NCBI GenBank assembly: GCA_000963575.1
Contig: CP011077.1
Span: 434,001-498,000, forward strand
From: Klebsiella michiganensis
Lineage (GTDB): Bacteria; Pseudomonadota; Gammaproteobacteria; Enterobacterales; Enterobacteriaceae
Direction: 5' to 3'
DNA: 64,000 nt
The notes under the pieces are model-generated. The model worked only from the letters and a program-made list of their open reading frames with translations, was not told the DNA's origin and did not search any database. This document shows positions 1 to 8,709 of the stretch, piece after piece (position 1 is the stretch's first letter; each line of letters opens with the position of its first letter). Position numbers and translations under genes: made by a program.

Positions 1-1224
1 CCGTTTCTTGAACAGGCGCTGGCCATTGAGTGGCAGCACGGCGATTTAACGCTACGAGGCTGGGTGGCTGAACCTTCTGCAACCACTTCGGCATTGGCGG
101 AGATCCAATATTGTTATGTTAACGGGCGCATGATGCGTGACCGCTTAATTAACCATGCGATTCGCCAGGCCTGTGAAGACAAGTTGGGGGTGGATCAGCA
201 GCCGGCCTTTGTACTGTATCTGGAGATAGACCCTCATCAGGTGGACGTTAACGTTCACCCGGCCAAGCACGAGGTACGTTTTCATCAGTCACGTCTGGTA
301 CATGATTTTATCTATCAGGGGGTGATTAGCGTGCTTCAGCAGCAGGGTGAGAATGCCCTGGCGCTGGAAGAAACGGCGGAAACCCCCGCTGAGCGCTGGC
401 AGCCGGAAAACCGTGTTGCCGCCGGGCGCAACCAGTTTGCCACGCCGGCCGTCGCGCGGGAGCCTCGTGATGCTTCGCCAGGCAAGGCTTCGCCATCACC
501 GGCCAGCGGTGGCCGTCCTGCCGGGGCCGGGGGGACGCCGCTTTGGCCACACGCAGCGCCAGGCTATCAGAAGCAGCAGGGCGTACTTTATCACCAGTTG
601 CTTGAGACGCCTGACGTCGAGCCAAAGCCTGCCGTTCGCGCTGAAGAACCCGCGGCGTTAGAGGGCCACTCGCAAAGTTTTGGCCGGGTGTTAACGGTTT
701 TACCTCCGGATAAGGCTTTACTGGAACGGCAGGGCAAACTTTCTCTGCTTTCTCTGGTGGTTGCCGAGCGGTGGCTAAAACAGGCTCAACTGGCGCCAGG
801 GAGTGAAGGTCTTAGGGCTCAGCCGCTGCTGATACCTCTGCGGCTGAAAGTCAGTCGCGAAGAGCACGATGTATTGGTTAAATATCAATCGCTTTTGAAA
901 GAAATGGGCATTGAATTTGATACCGATGCCCGGCAGATAACAATTCGCACGGTACCTTTACCTTTACGGAAACAAAATTTACAAATCTTGATTCACGAAC
1001 TGCCAGGATACCTGGCGCAACAGGCGGACGTTTCGGCGGGCCAGCTGGCTTTGTGGATTGCTCGTCATTTGGCAAGCGACCACGAACAGTGGAGCCAGGC
1101 TCAGGCCATTACTCTGCTGGCAGACGTTGAACGTCTTTGCCCGCAGTTGGTGAAATCGCCCCCGGGCGGTTTGCTACAACCTGTTGATTTACAATCGGCG
1201 ATGAACGCCCTGAAAGATGACTGA
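1..1224 (+). CDS. mutL: DNA mismatch repair protein MutL, C-terminal two thirds (5' end outside window)
   Basis: The reading frame is open from base 1, so the gene enters from the left and 407 residues are visible. MutL couples MutS mismatch recognition to MutH and UvrD. The visible start is the end of the ATPase/transducer region: the VNGRMMRDRLINHAIR stretch and a DVNVHPAKHEVRFH block, both hallmarks of MutL. A Pro/Ala/Gly-rich linker (about residues 115-210) follows, then the C-terminal dimerisation domain. The GHKL ATP-binding part lies upstream of the window. The stop overlaps the miaA start by 8 bp, which indicates translational coupling as in E. coli. Confidence 0.96.
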   Translation, partial: PFLEQALAIEWQHGDLTLRGWVAEPSATTSALAEIQYCYVNGRMMRDRLINHAIRQACEDKLGVDQQPAFVLYLEIDPHQVDVNVHPAKHEVRFHQSRLVHDFIYQGVISVLQQQGENALALEETAETPAERWQPENRVAAGRNQFATPAVAREPRDASPGKASPSPASGGRPAGAGGTPLWPHAAPGYQKQQGVLYHQLLETPDVEPKPAVRAEEPAALEGHSQSFGRVLTVLPPDKALLERQGKLSLLSLVVAERWLKQAQLAPGSEGLRAQPLLIPLRLKVSREEHDVLVKYQSLLKEMGIEFDTDARQITIRTVPLPLRKQNLQILIHELPGYLAQQADVSAGQLALWIARHLASDHEQWSQAQAITLLADVERLCPQLVKSPPGGLLQPVDLQSAMNALKDD

Positions 1225-2161
1225 AGATAAAAAAAGGCCACAGGCGATTTTTTTAATGGGGCCCACGGCCTCAGGCAAGACGGCACTTGCTATTAATTTG
1301 CGTAAAACTTTGCCGGTAGAGTTGATAAGCGTGGATTCGGCCCTCATCTATCGTGGAATGGATGTCGGGACCGCTAAGCCAACGGAACAAGAGCAAGCCC
1401 AGGCACCGCATAGGTTAATGGACCTGCTTGACCCGGCTCAGGCGTACTCAGCGGCAGATTTTCGCCGCGATGCCCTGGCCGAGATGGCTGACATTACCGC
1501 CGCCGGGCGTATCCCGCTGCTGGTCGGTGGGACTATGCTCTATTTTAAAGCGCTGCTGGAAGGGCTTTCGCCGCTCCCGTCGGCGAACCCGGACGTCAGG
1601 GCACAGATAGAGCAACAGGCGGCAGAGCAAGGGTGGAATGCGCTGCATCGTCAACTGGAAGAGATCGATCCGGTTGCCGCTGCCCGGATTCATCCAAATG
1701 ATCCGCAAAGGCTTTCCCGGGCACTGGAAGTTTTTTTCATTTCGGGTAAAACTTTAACGGAACTGACGCAAACGTCAGGAGAGGCTCTGCCGTATCAGGT
1801 GCATCAGTTCGCCATCGCCCCGGCGAGCCGTGAACTGCTCCATCAGCGAATTGAGCAGCGTTTTCATCAGATGTTGGCTTCAGGTTTTGAAGCAGAAGTG
1901 CGGGCGCTTTTTGCTCGCGGAGATTTGCATACGGAGATGCCTTCCATCCGTTGTGTGGGTTACCGCCAGATGTGGTCTTATTTGGCAGGTGAAACGTCAT
2001 ACGATGAGATGGTTTATCGAGGTATTTGCGCGACACGTCAATTGGCTAAGCGCCAGATGACCTGGCTGCGTGGCTGGGAAGGTGTTCACTGGTTAGACAG
2101 TGAAAAACCGGAACAGGCATACAGCGAAGTGCTACAGGTTGTTAGTGCGAAGCATGGGTGA
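1217..2161 (+). CDS. miaA: tRNA dimethylallyltransferase MiaA
   Basis: Transfers the dimethylallyl group to N6 of A37 in tRNAs that read UNN codons, the first step towards ms2i6A. The 314-residue protein has the P-loop GPTASGKT at residues 15-22, then the substrate-binding DSALIYRGMDVGTAKP segment (about 40-55). The length is normal for the family. The ATG lies inside the last codons of mutL (8-bp overlap), and hfq follows after about 100 bp. The order mutL-miaA-hfq-hflX-hflK-hflC is the conserved enterobacterial superoperon. Confidence 0.97.
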   Translation: MTEDKKRPQAIFLMGPTASGKTALAINLRKTLPVELISVDSALIYRGMDVGTAKPTEQEQAQAPHRLMDLLDPAQAYSAADFRRDALAEMADITAAGRIPLLVGGTMLYFKALLEGLSPLPSANPDVRAQIEQQAAEQGWNALHRQLEEIDPVAAARIHPNDPQRLSRALEVFFISGKTLTELTQTSGEALPYQVHQFAIAPASRELLHQRIEQRFHQMLASGFEAEVRALFARGDLHTEMPSIRCVGYRQMWSYLAGETSYDEMVYRGICATRQLAKRQMTWLRGWEGVHWLDSEKPEQAYSEVLQVVSAKHG

Positions 2162-2262
2162 ATGTGTACAATTGAAGCGTCAGCGTGCGCAAATTTTTAC
2201 GCAGTTTTTCAGAGCTAATCGCTCTTGAGTGACAAACAACAAACATATAAGGAAAAGATAGA

Positions 2263-2574
2263 ATGGCTAAGGGGCAATCTTTACAAGATCCGTTCTTGAA
2301 CGCACTGCGTCGTGAACGTGTTCCAGTTTCTATTTATTTGGTGAATGGTATTAAGCTGCAAGGGCAAATTGAGTCTTTCGATCAGTTCGTGATCCTGTTG
2401 AAAAACACGGTCAGCCAGATGGTCTATAAGCACGCGATTTCTACCGTTGTTCCGTCTCGTCCGGTTTCTCATCATAGCAATAACACCGGCACCGGCGGTT
2501 CTGGCGGCTACCATCACGGCGGCAGCGCGCAGGCTGGTTCTGCGCCGCAACAAGACAGCGAAGAAACCGAATAA
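2263..2574 (+). CDS. hfq: RNA chaperone Hfq
   Basis: Hexameric Sm-like RNA chaperone that pairs small RNAs with mRNAs. The 103 residues begin with the conserved Sm core; proximal-face residues Q8, D9, K56 and H57 (YKHAI motif) and the rim arginine patch RRER at 16-19 are all present. The C-terminal tail is Gly/His/Ser-rich and ends in acidic residues, as in E. coli. A ribosome site (AAGGAAAAG) precedes the ATG. It has its own upstream gap of about 100 bp, where E. coli carries hfq promoters; I did not assign one here. Confidence 0.97.
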   Translation: MAKGQSLQDPFLNALRRERVPVSIYLVNGIKLQGQIESFDQFVILLKNTVSQMVYKHAISTVVPSRPVSHHSNNTGTGGSGGYHHGGSAQAGSAPQQDSEETE

Positions 2575-2649
2575 GGTTGCTTGCTGTTTTCCCGGTCGGG
2601 GGACCAGTTCAACTGCGTTCCCCGCTGGTCTTTTTGAGAGGTTATACGC

Positions 2650-3930
2650 TTGTTTGACCGTTATGATGCCGGTGAGCAGGCGGTACTGGTTCACATCTAT
2701 TTTTCGCAAGACAAAGACATGGAAGACCTGGCGGAGTTTGAATCCCTGGTCTCTTCAGCCGGTGTCGAAGCACTGCAGGTGGTAACCGGTAGCCGCAAAT
2801 CCCCGCACCCAAAGTATTTCGTTGGTGAAGGCAAAGCCGTTGAGATTGCCGAGGCCGTTAAGGCCACTGGGGCGTCGGTTGTGCTGTTTGATCATGCGTT
2901 ATCCCCCGCCCAGGAACGTAACCTGGAAGCCCTGTGCCAGTGCCGTGTTATTGACCGCACCGGGTTAATTTTAGATATTTTTGCCCAGCGTGCACGTACC
3001 CATGAGGGTAAGTTGCAGGTTGAGCTAGCCCAGCTTCGCCATTTGGCTACGCGCCTGGTACGCGGCTGGACCCACCTTGAGCGCCAGAAAGGCGGGATCG
3101 GTTTACGCGGTCCAGGGGAAACCCAACTCGAGACTGACCGTCGCTTGCTGCGCAACCGTATTATGCTGATCCTCTCGCGTTTAGAACGTGTAGAAAAACA
3201 GCGCGAGCAGGGGCGACGTTCACGTAATAAAGCAGATGTGCCGACGATTTCATTGGTGGGCTACACCAACGCCGGTAAATCCACGCTATTTAATAGAATT
3301 ACCGCGGCCGATGTTTATGCCGCGGATCAGCTATTTGCCACGCTCGATCCTACATTGCGACGTATTGACGTCGCCGATGTGGGCGAAACCGTGTTGGCGG
3401 ATACTGTCGGTTTTATTCGCCACCTGCCGCATGACCTGGTAGCCGCGTTTAAAGCCACTTTGCAGGAGACTCGTCAGGCCACGCTGTTGTTACACGTGAT
3501 TGACGCAGCCGATTTCCGGATGCAGGAAAACATTGCCGCAGTCGATACCGTACTGGAAGAGATTGAGGCGAATGAAATCCCAGCGCTGTTGGTCATGAAT
3601 AAAATCGATGCACTGGATGAGTTTGAACCGCGCATCGATCGTAACGATGAGAATGTGCCGATCCGCGTCTGGCTTTCCGCACAGACCGGTGCCGGTGTCC
3701 CACTGCTTTTCCAGGCTCTGACGGAGCGTTTGTCTGGTGAAATTGCGCAGCATACGCTGCGTTTACCCCCTCAGGCAGGGCGTTTACGGAGCCGTTTTTA
3801 TCAGCTTCAGGCAATAGAAAAAGAGTGGACAGAGGAAGACGGCTGCGTGGGGCTAGAAGTCCGTATGCCTATCGTGGACTGGCGTCGCCTTTGTAAGCAA
3901 GAACCGGCACTCGCGGATTACATCGTTTAG
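2650..3930 (+). CDS. hflX: Ribosome-associated GTPase HflX
   Basis: GTPase that splits stalled 70S ribosomes under stress. The 426-residue product has the N-terminal HflX domain (about 1-190, including the GGIGLRGPGETQLE glycine-rich segment at 148-161) and then the G domain with G1 GYTNAGKST at 204-212 and G3 DTVGF at 251-255. The start is a TTG preceded by GAGAGG; E. coli hflX also uses TTG, and the first residues FDRYDAGEQ agree with it. It follows hfq in the operon. An ERIC element separates it from hflK. Confidence 0.96.
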   Translation: MFDRYDAGEQAVLVHIYFSQDKDMEDLAEFESLVSSAGVEALQVVTGSRKSPHPKYFVGEGKAVEIAEAVKATGASVVLFDHALSPAQERNLEALCQCRVIDRTGLILDIFAQRARTHEGKLQVELAQLRHLATRLVRGWTHLERQKGGIGLRGPGETQLETDRRLLRNRIMLILSRLERVEKQREQGRRSRNKADVPTISLVGYTNAGKSTLFNRITAADVYAADQLFATLDPTLRRIDVADVGETVLADTVGFIRHLPHDLVAAFKATLQETRQATLLLHVIDAADFRMQENIAAVDTVLEEIEANEIPALLVMNKIDALDEFEPRIDRNDENVPIRVWLSAQTGAGVPLLFQALTERLSGEIAQHTLRLPPQAGRLRSRFYQLQAIEKEWTEEDGCVGLEVRMPIVDWRRLCKQEPALADYIV

Positions 3931-3950
3931 ATGTCATCAAACCGGTTCAA

Positions 3951-4076
3951 ATACCGTCAATAATTCGAGTTGCAGGCAGGCGACAACGCCGAGAGTTCCC
4001 AGGAACATAGCCTAACTGTGTGTCTGGGGTGAGCGGGCGGAGCCAACGCACCTGCGGCTTGAAATATGACGGGTAT
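3951..4076. repeat. ERIC element (enterobacterial repetitive intergenic consensus)
   Basis: This 126-bp segment has imperfect terminal inverted repeats (ATACCGTCA at the left, TGACGGGTAT at the right). Inside are the hallmark ERIC strings TTCGAGTTGCAGG, GTCTGGGGTGAGCG and GCCAACGCACCTGC. The canonical ERIC is about 127 bp. It fills most of the 210-bp gap between hflX and hflK, so a read-through transcript would carry its long hairpin. Confidence 0.9.
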
Positions 4077-4140
4077 AAATGTCCTGAAGACTATTTCCCC
4101 CTAGGGGGATATCACCGCACAACAAATATGGAGCATAAAC

Positions 4141-5400
4141 ATGGCGTGGAATCAGCCCGGTAATAACGGACAGGACCGCGACCCGTGGGGAAGCAGCAAG
4201 CCTGGCGGCGACTCTGGGGGTAACAAAGGAGGGCGCGATCAGGGGCCACCTGATCTGGATGATATCTTCCGCAAGCTGAGTAAAAAACTCGGCGGCCTTG
4301 GCGGCGGGAAAAGCGGCGGCAGTGGCGGTGGTAATGCATCGCAGGGGCCGGGCAATCCTATTGGCGGTCGCGTGGTGGGTATCGTTGCCGCTGCAGCGGT
4401 CATTATCTGGGCAGCAACCGGGTTCTATACCATTAAAGAAGCCGAACGCGGTGTTGTGACCCGCTTCGGTAAATTCAGCCACCTGGTTGAGCCGGGTCTG
4501 AACTGGAAACCAACGTTTATCGACAGCGTTCAGGCAGTGAACGTTGAATCGGTACGTGAGCTGGCGGCGTCCGGCGTGATGCTGACCTCTGACGAAAACG
4601 TAGTGCGCGTTGAGATGAACGTGCAGTACCGCGTTACCGATCCACAGCGTTACCTGTTCAGCGTGACCAGTGCGGATGACAGCCTGCGTCAGGCCACCGA
4701 CAGCGCGCTGCGCGGTGTTATCGGTAAATACACCATGGATAAGATCCTCACTGAGGGTCGTACCGTGATTCGTAGCGATACCCAGCGTGAGCTTGAAGAA
4801 ACCATCAAGCCTTACAACATGGGCATCACCCTGCTGGACGTCAACTTCCAGACGGCGCGTCCGCCGGAAGAGGTGAAGGCCGCATTTGATGATGCTATCT
4901 CTGCTCGTGAAAACGAACAGCAGTACATCCGTGAGGCTGAGGCATACACCAACGAAGTCCAGCCGCGCGCTAACGGCCAGGCTCAGCGTATTCTGGAAGA
5001 GGCTCGTGCTTATAAAGTGCAGACCGTGCTGGAAGCGCAGGGTGAGGTTTCTCGCTTTGCCCGACTGCTGCCGGAATATAAAGCCGCACCGCAAATCACC
5101 CGCGAGCGTCTGTATATCGAAACTATGGAAAAAGTTCTTAGCCACACCCGCAAAGTGCTGGTTAACGACAAAGGTGGCAACCTGATGGTGCTGCCGCTGG
5201 ATCAGATGTTGAAGGGCGGCGCTCAGCAGCCGGCCGCGAAGGGCGATAACAGCGCAGCGAGCAATCTGCTGCGGTTGCCACCAGCGTCCAGCTCAGGCAG
5301 CAGTGCCAGCACCTCTTCGTCCTCCTCGAGCGGCGATATCATGGATCAGCGTCGTGCCAACGCACTGCGCAACGATACCCAGCGCGTAGGGAGTGAATAA
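4141..5400 (+). CDS. hflK: FtsH protease modulator HflK
   Basis: SPFH/prohibitin-family membrane protein that, with HflC, forms the large complex around FtsH and modulates its proteolysis. The 419 residues comprise a Gly/Asp-rich cytoplasmic N-terminus (1-75), one transmembrane segment (about 78-97), the periplasmic SPFH domain starting at EAERGVVTRFGKF, a long helical region, and a Ser/Gly-rich tail. The ATG follows GGAG after about 8 bp. hflC starts 2 bp after the stop. Confidence 0.97.
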   Translation: MAWNQPGNNGQDRDPWGSSKPGGDSGGNKGGRDQGPPDLDDIFRKLSKKLGGLGGGKSGGSGGGNASQGPGNPIGGRVVGIVAAAAVIIWAATGFYTIKEAERGVVTRFGKFSHLVEPGLNWKPTFIDSVQAVNVESVRELAASGVMLTSDENVVRVEMNVQYRVTDPQRYLFSVTSADDSLRQATDSALRGVIGKYTMDKILTEGRTVIRSDTQRELEETIKPYNMGITLLDVNFQTARPPEEVKAAFDDAISARENEQQYIREAEAYTNEVQPRANGQAQRILEEARAYKVQTVLEAQGEVSRFARLLPEYKAAPQITRERLYIETMEKVLSHTRKVLVNDKGGNLMVLPLDQMLKGGAQQPAAKGDNSAASNLLRLPPASSSGSSASTSSSSSSGDIMDQRRANALRNDTQRVGSE

Positions 5401-5402
5401 CG

Positions 5403-6407
5403 ATGCGTAAGTCTTTCATTGCAGTAATTATCATCGTGCTGGTCGTGATCTACACCTCGCTGTTCGTGGTGCATGAGGGCGAGCGCGGCATTACATTACG
5501 CTTCGGCAAAGTCCTGCGTGATGACGAAAACAAACCGGTAGTGTATGAGCCGGGTCTGCACTTCAAGATCCCGTTCATTGAAACCGTGAAAACCCTGGAT
5601 GCGCGTATCCAGACGATGGACAACCAGGCCGATCGCTTTGTGACCAAAGAGAAGAAAGACCTGATCGTTGACTCCTACATCAAGTGGCGCATCAGCGACT
5701 TCAGCCGTTACTACCTGGCCACCGGCGGTGGCGATGTTTCTCAGGCGGAAGTGCTGCTGAAACGTAAGTTCAGTGACCGTCTGCGTTCTGAAATTGGTCG
5801 TCTGGATGTGAAAGACATCGTGACCGATTCCCGTGGTCGCCTGACGCTGGACGTCCGAGACGCGCTGAACTCCGGTTCAGCGGGCACTGATGATGAAGTG
5901 GCAACGCCGGCAGCGGATGATGCTATCGCTTCCGCAGCAGCGCGTATTACCGAAGAGACCAACGGCAAAGTGCCGGTGGTTAACCCGAACAGTATGGCCG
6001 CGCTGGGTATTGAAGTCGTCGATGTGCGTATCAAGCAGATCAACCTGCCTACCGAAGTGTCCGAGGCTATCTACAACCGTATGCGCGCCGAGCGTGAAGC
6101 GGTTGCCCGTCGCCACCGTTCACAGGGTCAGGAAGAGGCTGAAAAGCTGCGCGCTACCGCTGACTACGAAGTGACCCGTACGCTGGCAGAAGCTGAGCGC
6201 CAGGGCCGTATGACTCGTGGTGAAGGCGATGCAGAAGCCGCGAAGCTGTTTGCCGATGCGTTTAGCCAGGATCCAGACTTCTATGCCTTTATCCGTAGCC
6301 TGCGTGCTTATGAGGCCAGCTTCCAGTCTAACCAGGACATCATGGTTCTGAGCCCGGATAGCGACTTCTTCCGCTACATGAAAACGCCAGCAAATAGCTC
6401 ACGTTAA
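5403..6407 (+). CDS. hflC: FtsH protease modulator HflC
   Basis: Partner of HflK in the HflKC-FtsH assembly. The 334-residue protein has an N-terminal transmembrane segment (about residues 4-22), then the SPFH domain beginning HEGERGITLRFGKV, and a charged helical C-terminus (RAEREAVARRHRSQGQEEAEK region) typical of band-7 proteins. It starts 2 bp after hflK, so the two are surely co-translated. A strong intrinsic terminator follows about 15 bp after the stop, ending the superoperon. Confidence 0.97.
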   Translation: MRKSFIAVIIIVLVVIYTSLFVVHEGERGITLRFGKVLRDDENKPVVYEPGLHFKIPFIETVKTLDARIQTMDNQADRFVTKEKKDLIVDSYIKWRISDFSRYYLATGGGDVSQAEVLLKRKFSDRLRSEIGRLDVKDIVTDSRGRLTLDVRDALNSGSAGTDDEVATPAADDAIASAAARITEETNGKVPVVNPNSMAALGIEVVDVRIKQINLPTEVSEAIYNRMRAEREAVARRHRSQGQEEAEKLRATADYEVTRTLAEAERQGRMTRGEGDAEAAKLFADAFSQDPDFYAFIRSLRAYEASFQSNQDIMVLSPDSDFFRYMKTPANSSR

Positions 6408-6422
6408 CTGCTGAACAGTGTA

Positions 6423-6450
6423 AAAGAGCCGGTTTACCGGCTCTTTTTTT
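6423..6450 (+). terminator. Intrinsic terminator after hflC
   Basis: Perfect 10-bp stem AAAGAGCCGG / CCGGCTCTTT with a TTTA loop and a run of T. It lies between hflC and yjeT. Confidence 0.9.
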
Positions 6451-6469
6451 ATGCCCGAAAAGGATGATT

Positions 6470-6667
6470 ATGAATTCAACAATCTGGCTGGCGCTTGCGC
6501 TGGTGTTGGTACTCGAAGGCCTGGGACCGATGCTTTATCCGCGGATCTGGCGGCGTATGATTCTGGCTATGGCGCAATTGCCGGACACTCTGTTGCGTCG
6601 TTTTGGCGGCGGTCTTGTGGTTGCTGGCATCGTGATCTACTACATGTTGAGTCGGGCTAGTAGCTGA
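6470..6667 (+). CDS. yjeT: Small inner-membrane protein YjeT (DUF2065)
   Basis: A 65-residue protein that is nearly all hydrophobic, with two predicted transmembrane segments (about 4-20 and 43-60). The LALALVLVLEGLGPMLYP start and LRRFGGGLVVAG motif are characteristic of DUF2065. The function is unknown. I chose the second of two in-frame ATGs (6470, not 6464): the AGGA at 6461 is correctly spaced only for it, and the length then equals E. coli YjeT. It sits between the hflC terminator and purA. Confidence 0.88.
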   Translation: MNSTIWLALALVLVLEGLGPMLYPRIWRRMILAMAQLPDTLLRRFGGGLVVAGIVIYYMLSRASS

Positions 6668-6769
6668 GTGAAATTTATCCGGCAGAAACTGATTTTGTAT
6701 ACTAAAAGGGCTGTTCATCTGAGAAACCGATGGTAGAATCCATTTTTAAGCAAACGGTGATTTTGAAAA

Positions 6770-8068
6770 ATGGGTAACAACGTCGTCGTACTGGGCACCC
6801 AATGGGGTGACGAAGGTAAAGGAAAGATCGTCGATCTTCTGACTGAACGGGCTAAATATGTTGTGCGCTACCAGGGCGGTCACAACGCAGGCCACACTCT
6901 CGTAATTAACGGTGAAAAAACCGTTCTTCATCTTATTCCATCAGGCATTCTTCGCGAAAACGTAACCAGCATCATTGGTAACGGCGTTGTGCTGTCTCCA
7001 GCTGCGCTGATGAAAGAGATGAAAGGTCTGGAAGACCGCGGTATTCCGGTACGTGAGCGTCTGCTGCTGTCTGAAGCTTGCCCGCTGATCCTTGACTACC
7101 ACGTTGCGCTGGACGTTGCGCGTGAAAAAGCTCGCGGTGCGAAAGCTATCGGCACTACCGGTCGCGGCATCGGGCCTGCTTACGAAGACAAAGTGGCTCG
7201 TCGTGGCCTGCGCGTTGGCGACCTGTTCGACAAAGCCACCTTTGCAGACAAGCTGAAAGAAGTGATGGAATACCATAACTTCCAGCTGGTGAACTTCTAC
7301 AAAGTTGAAGCCGTTGACTACCAGAAAGTGCTGGACGATGCGATGGCGGTTGCCGACATCCTGACCAGTATGGTTGTTGATGTCTCCGATCTGCTGGATC
7401 AGGCGCGTAAACGCGGCGACTTCATCATGTTTGAAGGTGCCCAGGGTACGCTGCTGGACATCGACCACGGTACCTATCCGTACGTAACCTCCTCTAACAC
7501 CACCGCTGGTGGCGTTGCGACCGGCTCCGGCATCGGTCCGCGCTATGTGGATTACGTTCTGGGTATCATCAAAGCTTACTCCACTCGCGTGGGTGCAGGT
7601 CCGTTCCCAACTGAGCTGTTTGATGACATCGGCGAATTCCTGTGCAAGCAGGGTAACGAATTCGGCGCTACCACCGGTCGCCGTCGTCGTACCGGCTGGC
7701 TGGATGCGGTTGCCGTGCGTCGTGCCGTGCAGATTAACTCCTTGTCCGGCTTCTGCCTGACCAAACTGGACGTCCTGGACGGCCTGAAAGAAGTGAAAGT
7801 CTGCGTGGGCTACCGTATGCCGGATGGTCGCGAAGTGACCACCACCCCAATGGCAGCGGATGACTGGGAAGGTATCGAACCGATTTACGAAGTGATGCCA
7901 GGCTGGTCTGAAACTACTTTCGGCGTGAAAGAGCGCAGCGGTCTGCCGCAGGCAGCGCTGAACTACATCAAGCGCATTGAAGAAGTCACCGGCGTGCCGA
8001 TTGATATTATCTCAACCGGCCCAGACCGTACTGAAACTATGATTCTGCGCGATCCGTTCGACGCATAA
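6770..8068 (+). CDS. purA: Adenylosuccinate synthetase PurA
   Basis: GTP-dependent condensation of IMP and aspartate to adenylosuccinate, the first committed step to AMP. The 432-residue protein has the signature QWGDEGKGK at 11-19 and the GHNAGHT motif with catalytic His42. The length equals the E. coli enzyme. About 7-22 bp before the ATG (6748-6763) lies GCAAACGGTGA, a partial match to the PurR box; E. coli purA is PurR-repressed, but the match here is weak. A terminator follows immediately. Confidence 0.97.
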   Translation: MGNNVVVLGTQWGDEGKGKIVDLLTERAKYVVRYQGGHNAGHTLVINGEKTVLHLIPSGILRENVTSIIGNGVVLSPAALMKEMKGLEDRGIPVRERLLLSEACPLILDYHVALDVAREKARGAKAIGTTGRGIGPAYEDKVARRGLRVGDLFDKATFADKLKEVMEYHNFQLVNFYKVEAVDYQKVLDDAMAVADILTSMVVDVSDLLDQARKRGDFIMFEGAQGTLLDIDHGTYPYVTSSNTTAGGVATGSGIGPRYVDYVLGIIKAYSTRVGAGPFPTELFDDIGEFLCKQGNEFGATTGRRRRTGWLDAVAVRRAVQINSLSGFCLTKLDVLDGLKEVKVCVGYRMPDGREVTTTPMAADDWEGIEPIYEVMPGWSETTFGVKERSGLPQAALNYIKRIEEVTGVPIDIISTGPDRTETMILRDPFDA

Positions 8069-8076
8069 TGATGTCA

Positions 8077-8104
8077 CGGGGTGTGGTATCACGCCCCGTT
8101 TTGT
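8077..8104 (+). terminator. Intrinsic terminator after purA
   Basis: Nine-pair GC-rich stem CGGGGTGTG / CACGCCCCG (one G-U pair) with a four-base loop, then TTTTG TTTT. Confidence 0.82.
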
Positions 8105-8245
8105 TTTCTTCCCGCCGCTTTATTCATCATTCCAATCAAATAAATTAGCTGGCAGCCATATGGCTGGTTTATCATCAATATGTACCTGCTTTAAGGTGCA
8201 ACTTGCCTTGCGCAAAGCGTTTCCCCTCCCACCCATGAGGTTGAT

Positions 8246-8671
8246 GTGCAGTTAACGAGTTTTACTGATTACGGTTTACGTGCTTTGATTTATATGGCTT
8301 CTCTTCCCGAAGGGAGGATGACCAATATCTCTGAAGTCACAGAGGTGTACGGTGTGTCCCGTAATCACATGGTGAAAATCATCAATCAACTCAGCCGCGC
8401 GGGCTATGTCATGGCCGTGCGAGGAAAAAATGGCGGCATTCGTCTTGGTAAGCCTGCGGAAACGATCCGCATTGGCGACGTGGTGCGCGAGCTGGAGCCG
8501 CTCTCATTGGTGAACTGTAGCAGTGAGTTTTGTCATATCACCCCCGCCTGCCGACTCAAACAGGCTTTGGCTGAGGCGGTGCAGAGTTTCCTTCAGGAAC
8601 TGGACAAGCACACGCTGGCCGACCTGGTGGACCAAAACCAACCGCTCTACAAATTACTGCTGGTGGAATAA
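8246..8671 (+). CDS. nsrR: Nitric-oxide-sensing repressor NsrR
   Basis: Rrf2-family transcription factor whose Fe-S cluster reacts with NO, relieving repression of NO-detoxification genes. The 141 residues have an N-terminal winged helix and the three cluster cysteines C91, C96 and C102 in the NCSSEFCHITPAC motif, at the same positions as in E. coli. A GTG start gives MQLTSFTDYG, as in E. coli. It heads nsrR-rnr-rlmB. A good NsrR operator is present in this window upstream of ytfE (21589-21611). Confidence 0.96.
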   Translation: MQLTSFTDYGLRALIYMASLPEGRMTNISEVTEVYGVSRNHMVKIINQLSRAGYVMAVRGKNGGIRLGKPAETIRIGDVVRELEPLSLVNCSSEFCHITPACRLKQALAEAVQSFLQELDKHTLADLVDQNQPLYKLLLVE

Positions 8672-8709
8672 TCACGATTCCACCTGCGGATGACAACGGA
8701 GGACCCGAA

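Noticed and set aside
4012..5145. 377-codon open frame on the minus strand opposite hflK
   Set aside because: It lies antisense to the highly conserved hflK, shows no family motif and has no convincing ribosome site; long antisense frames are common in GC-rich codons.
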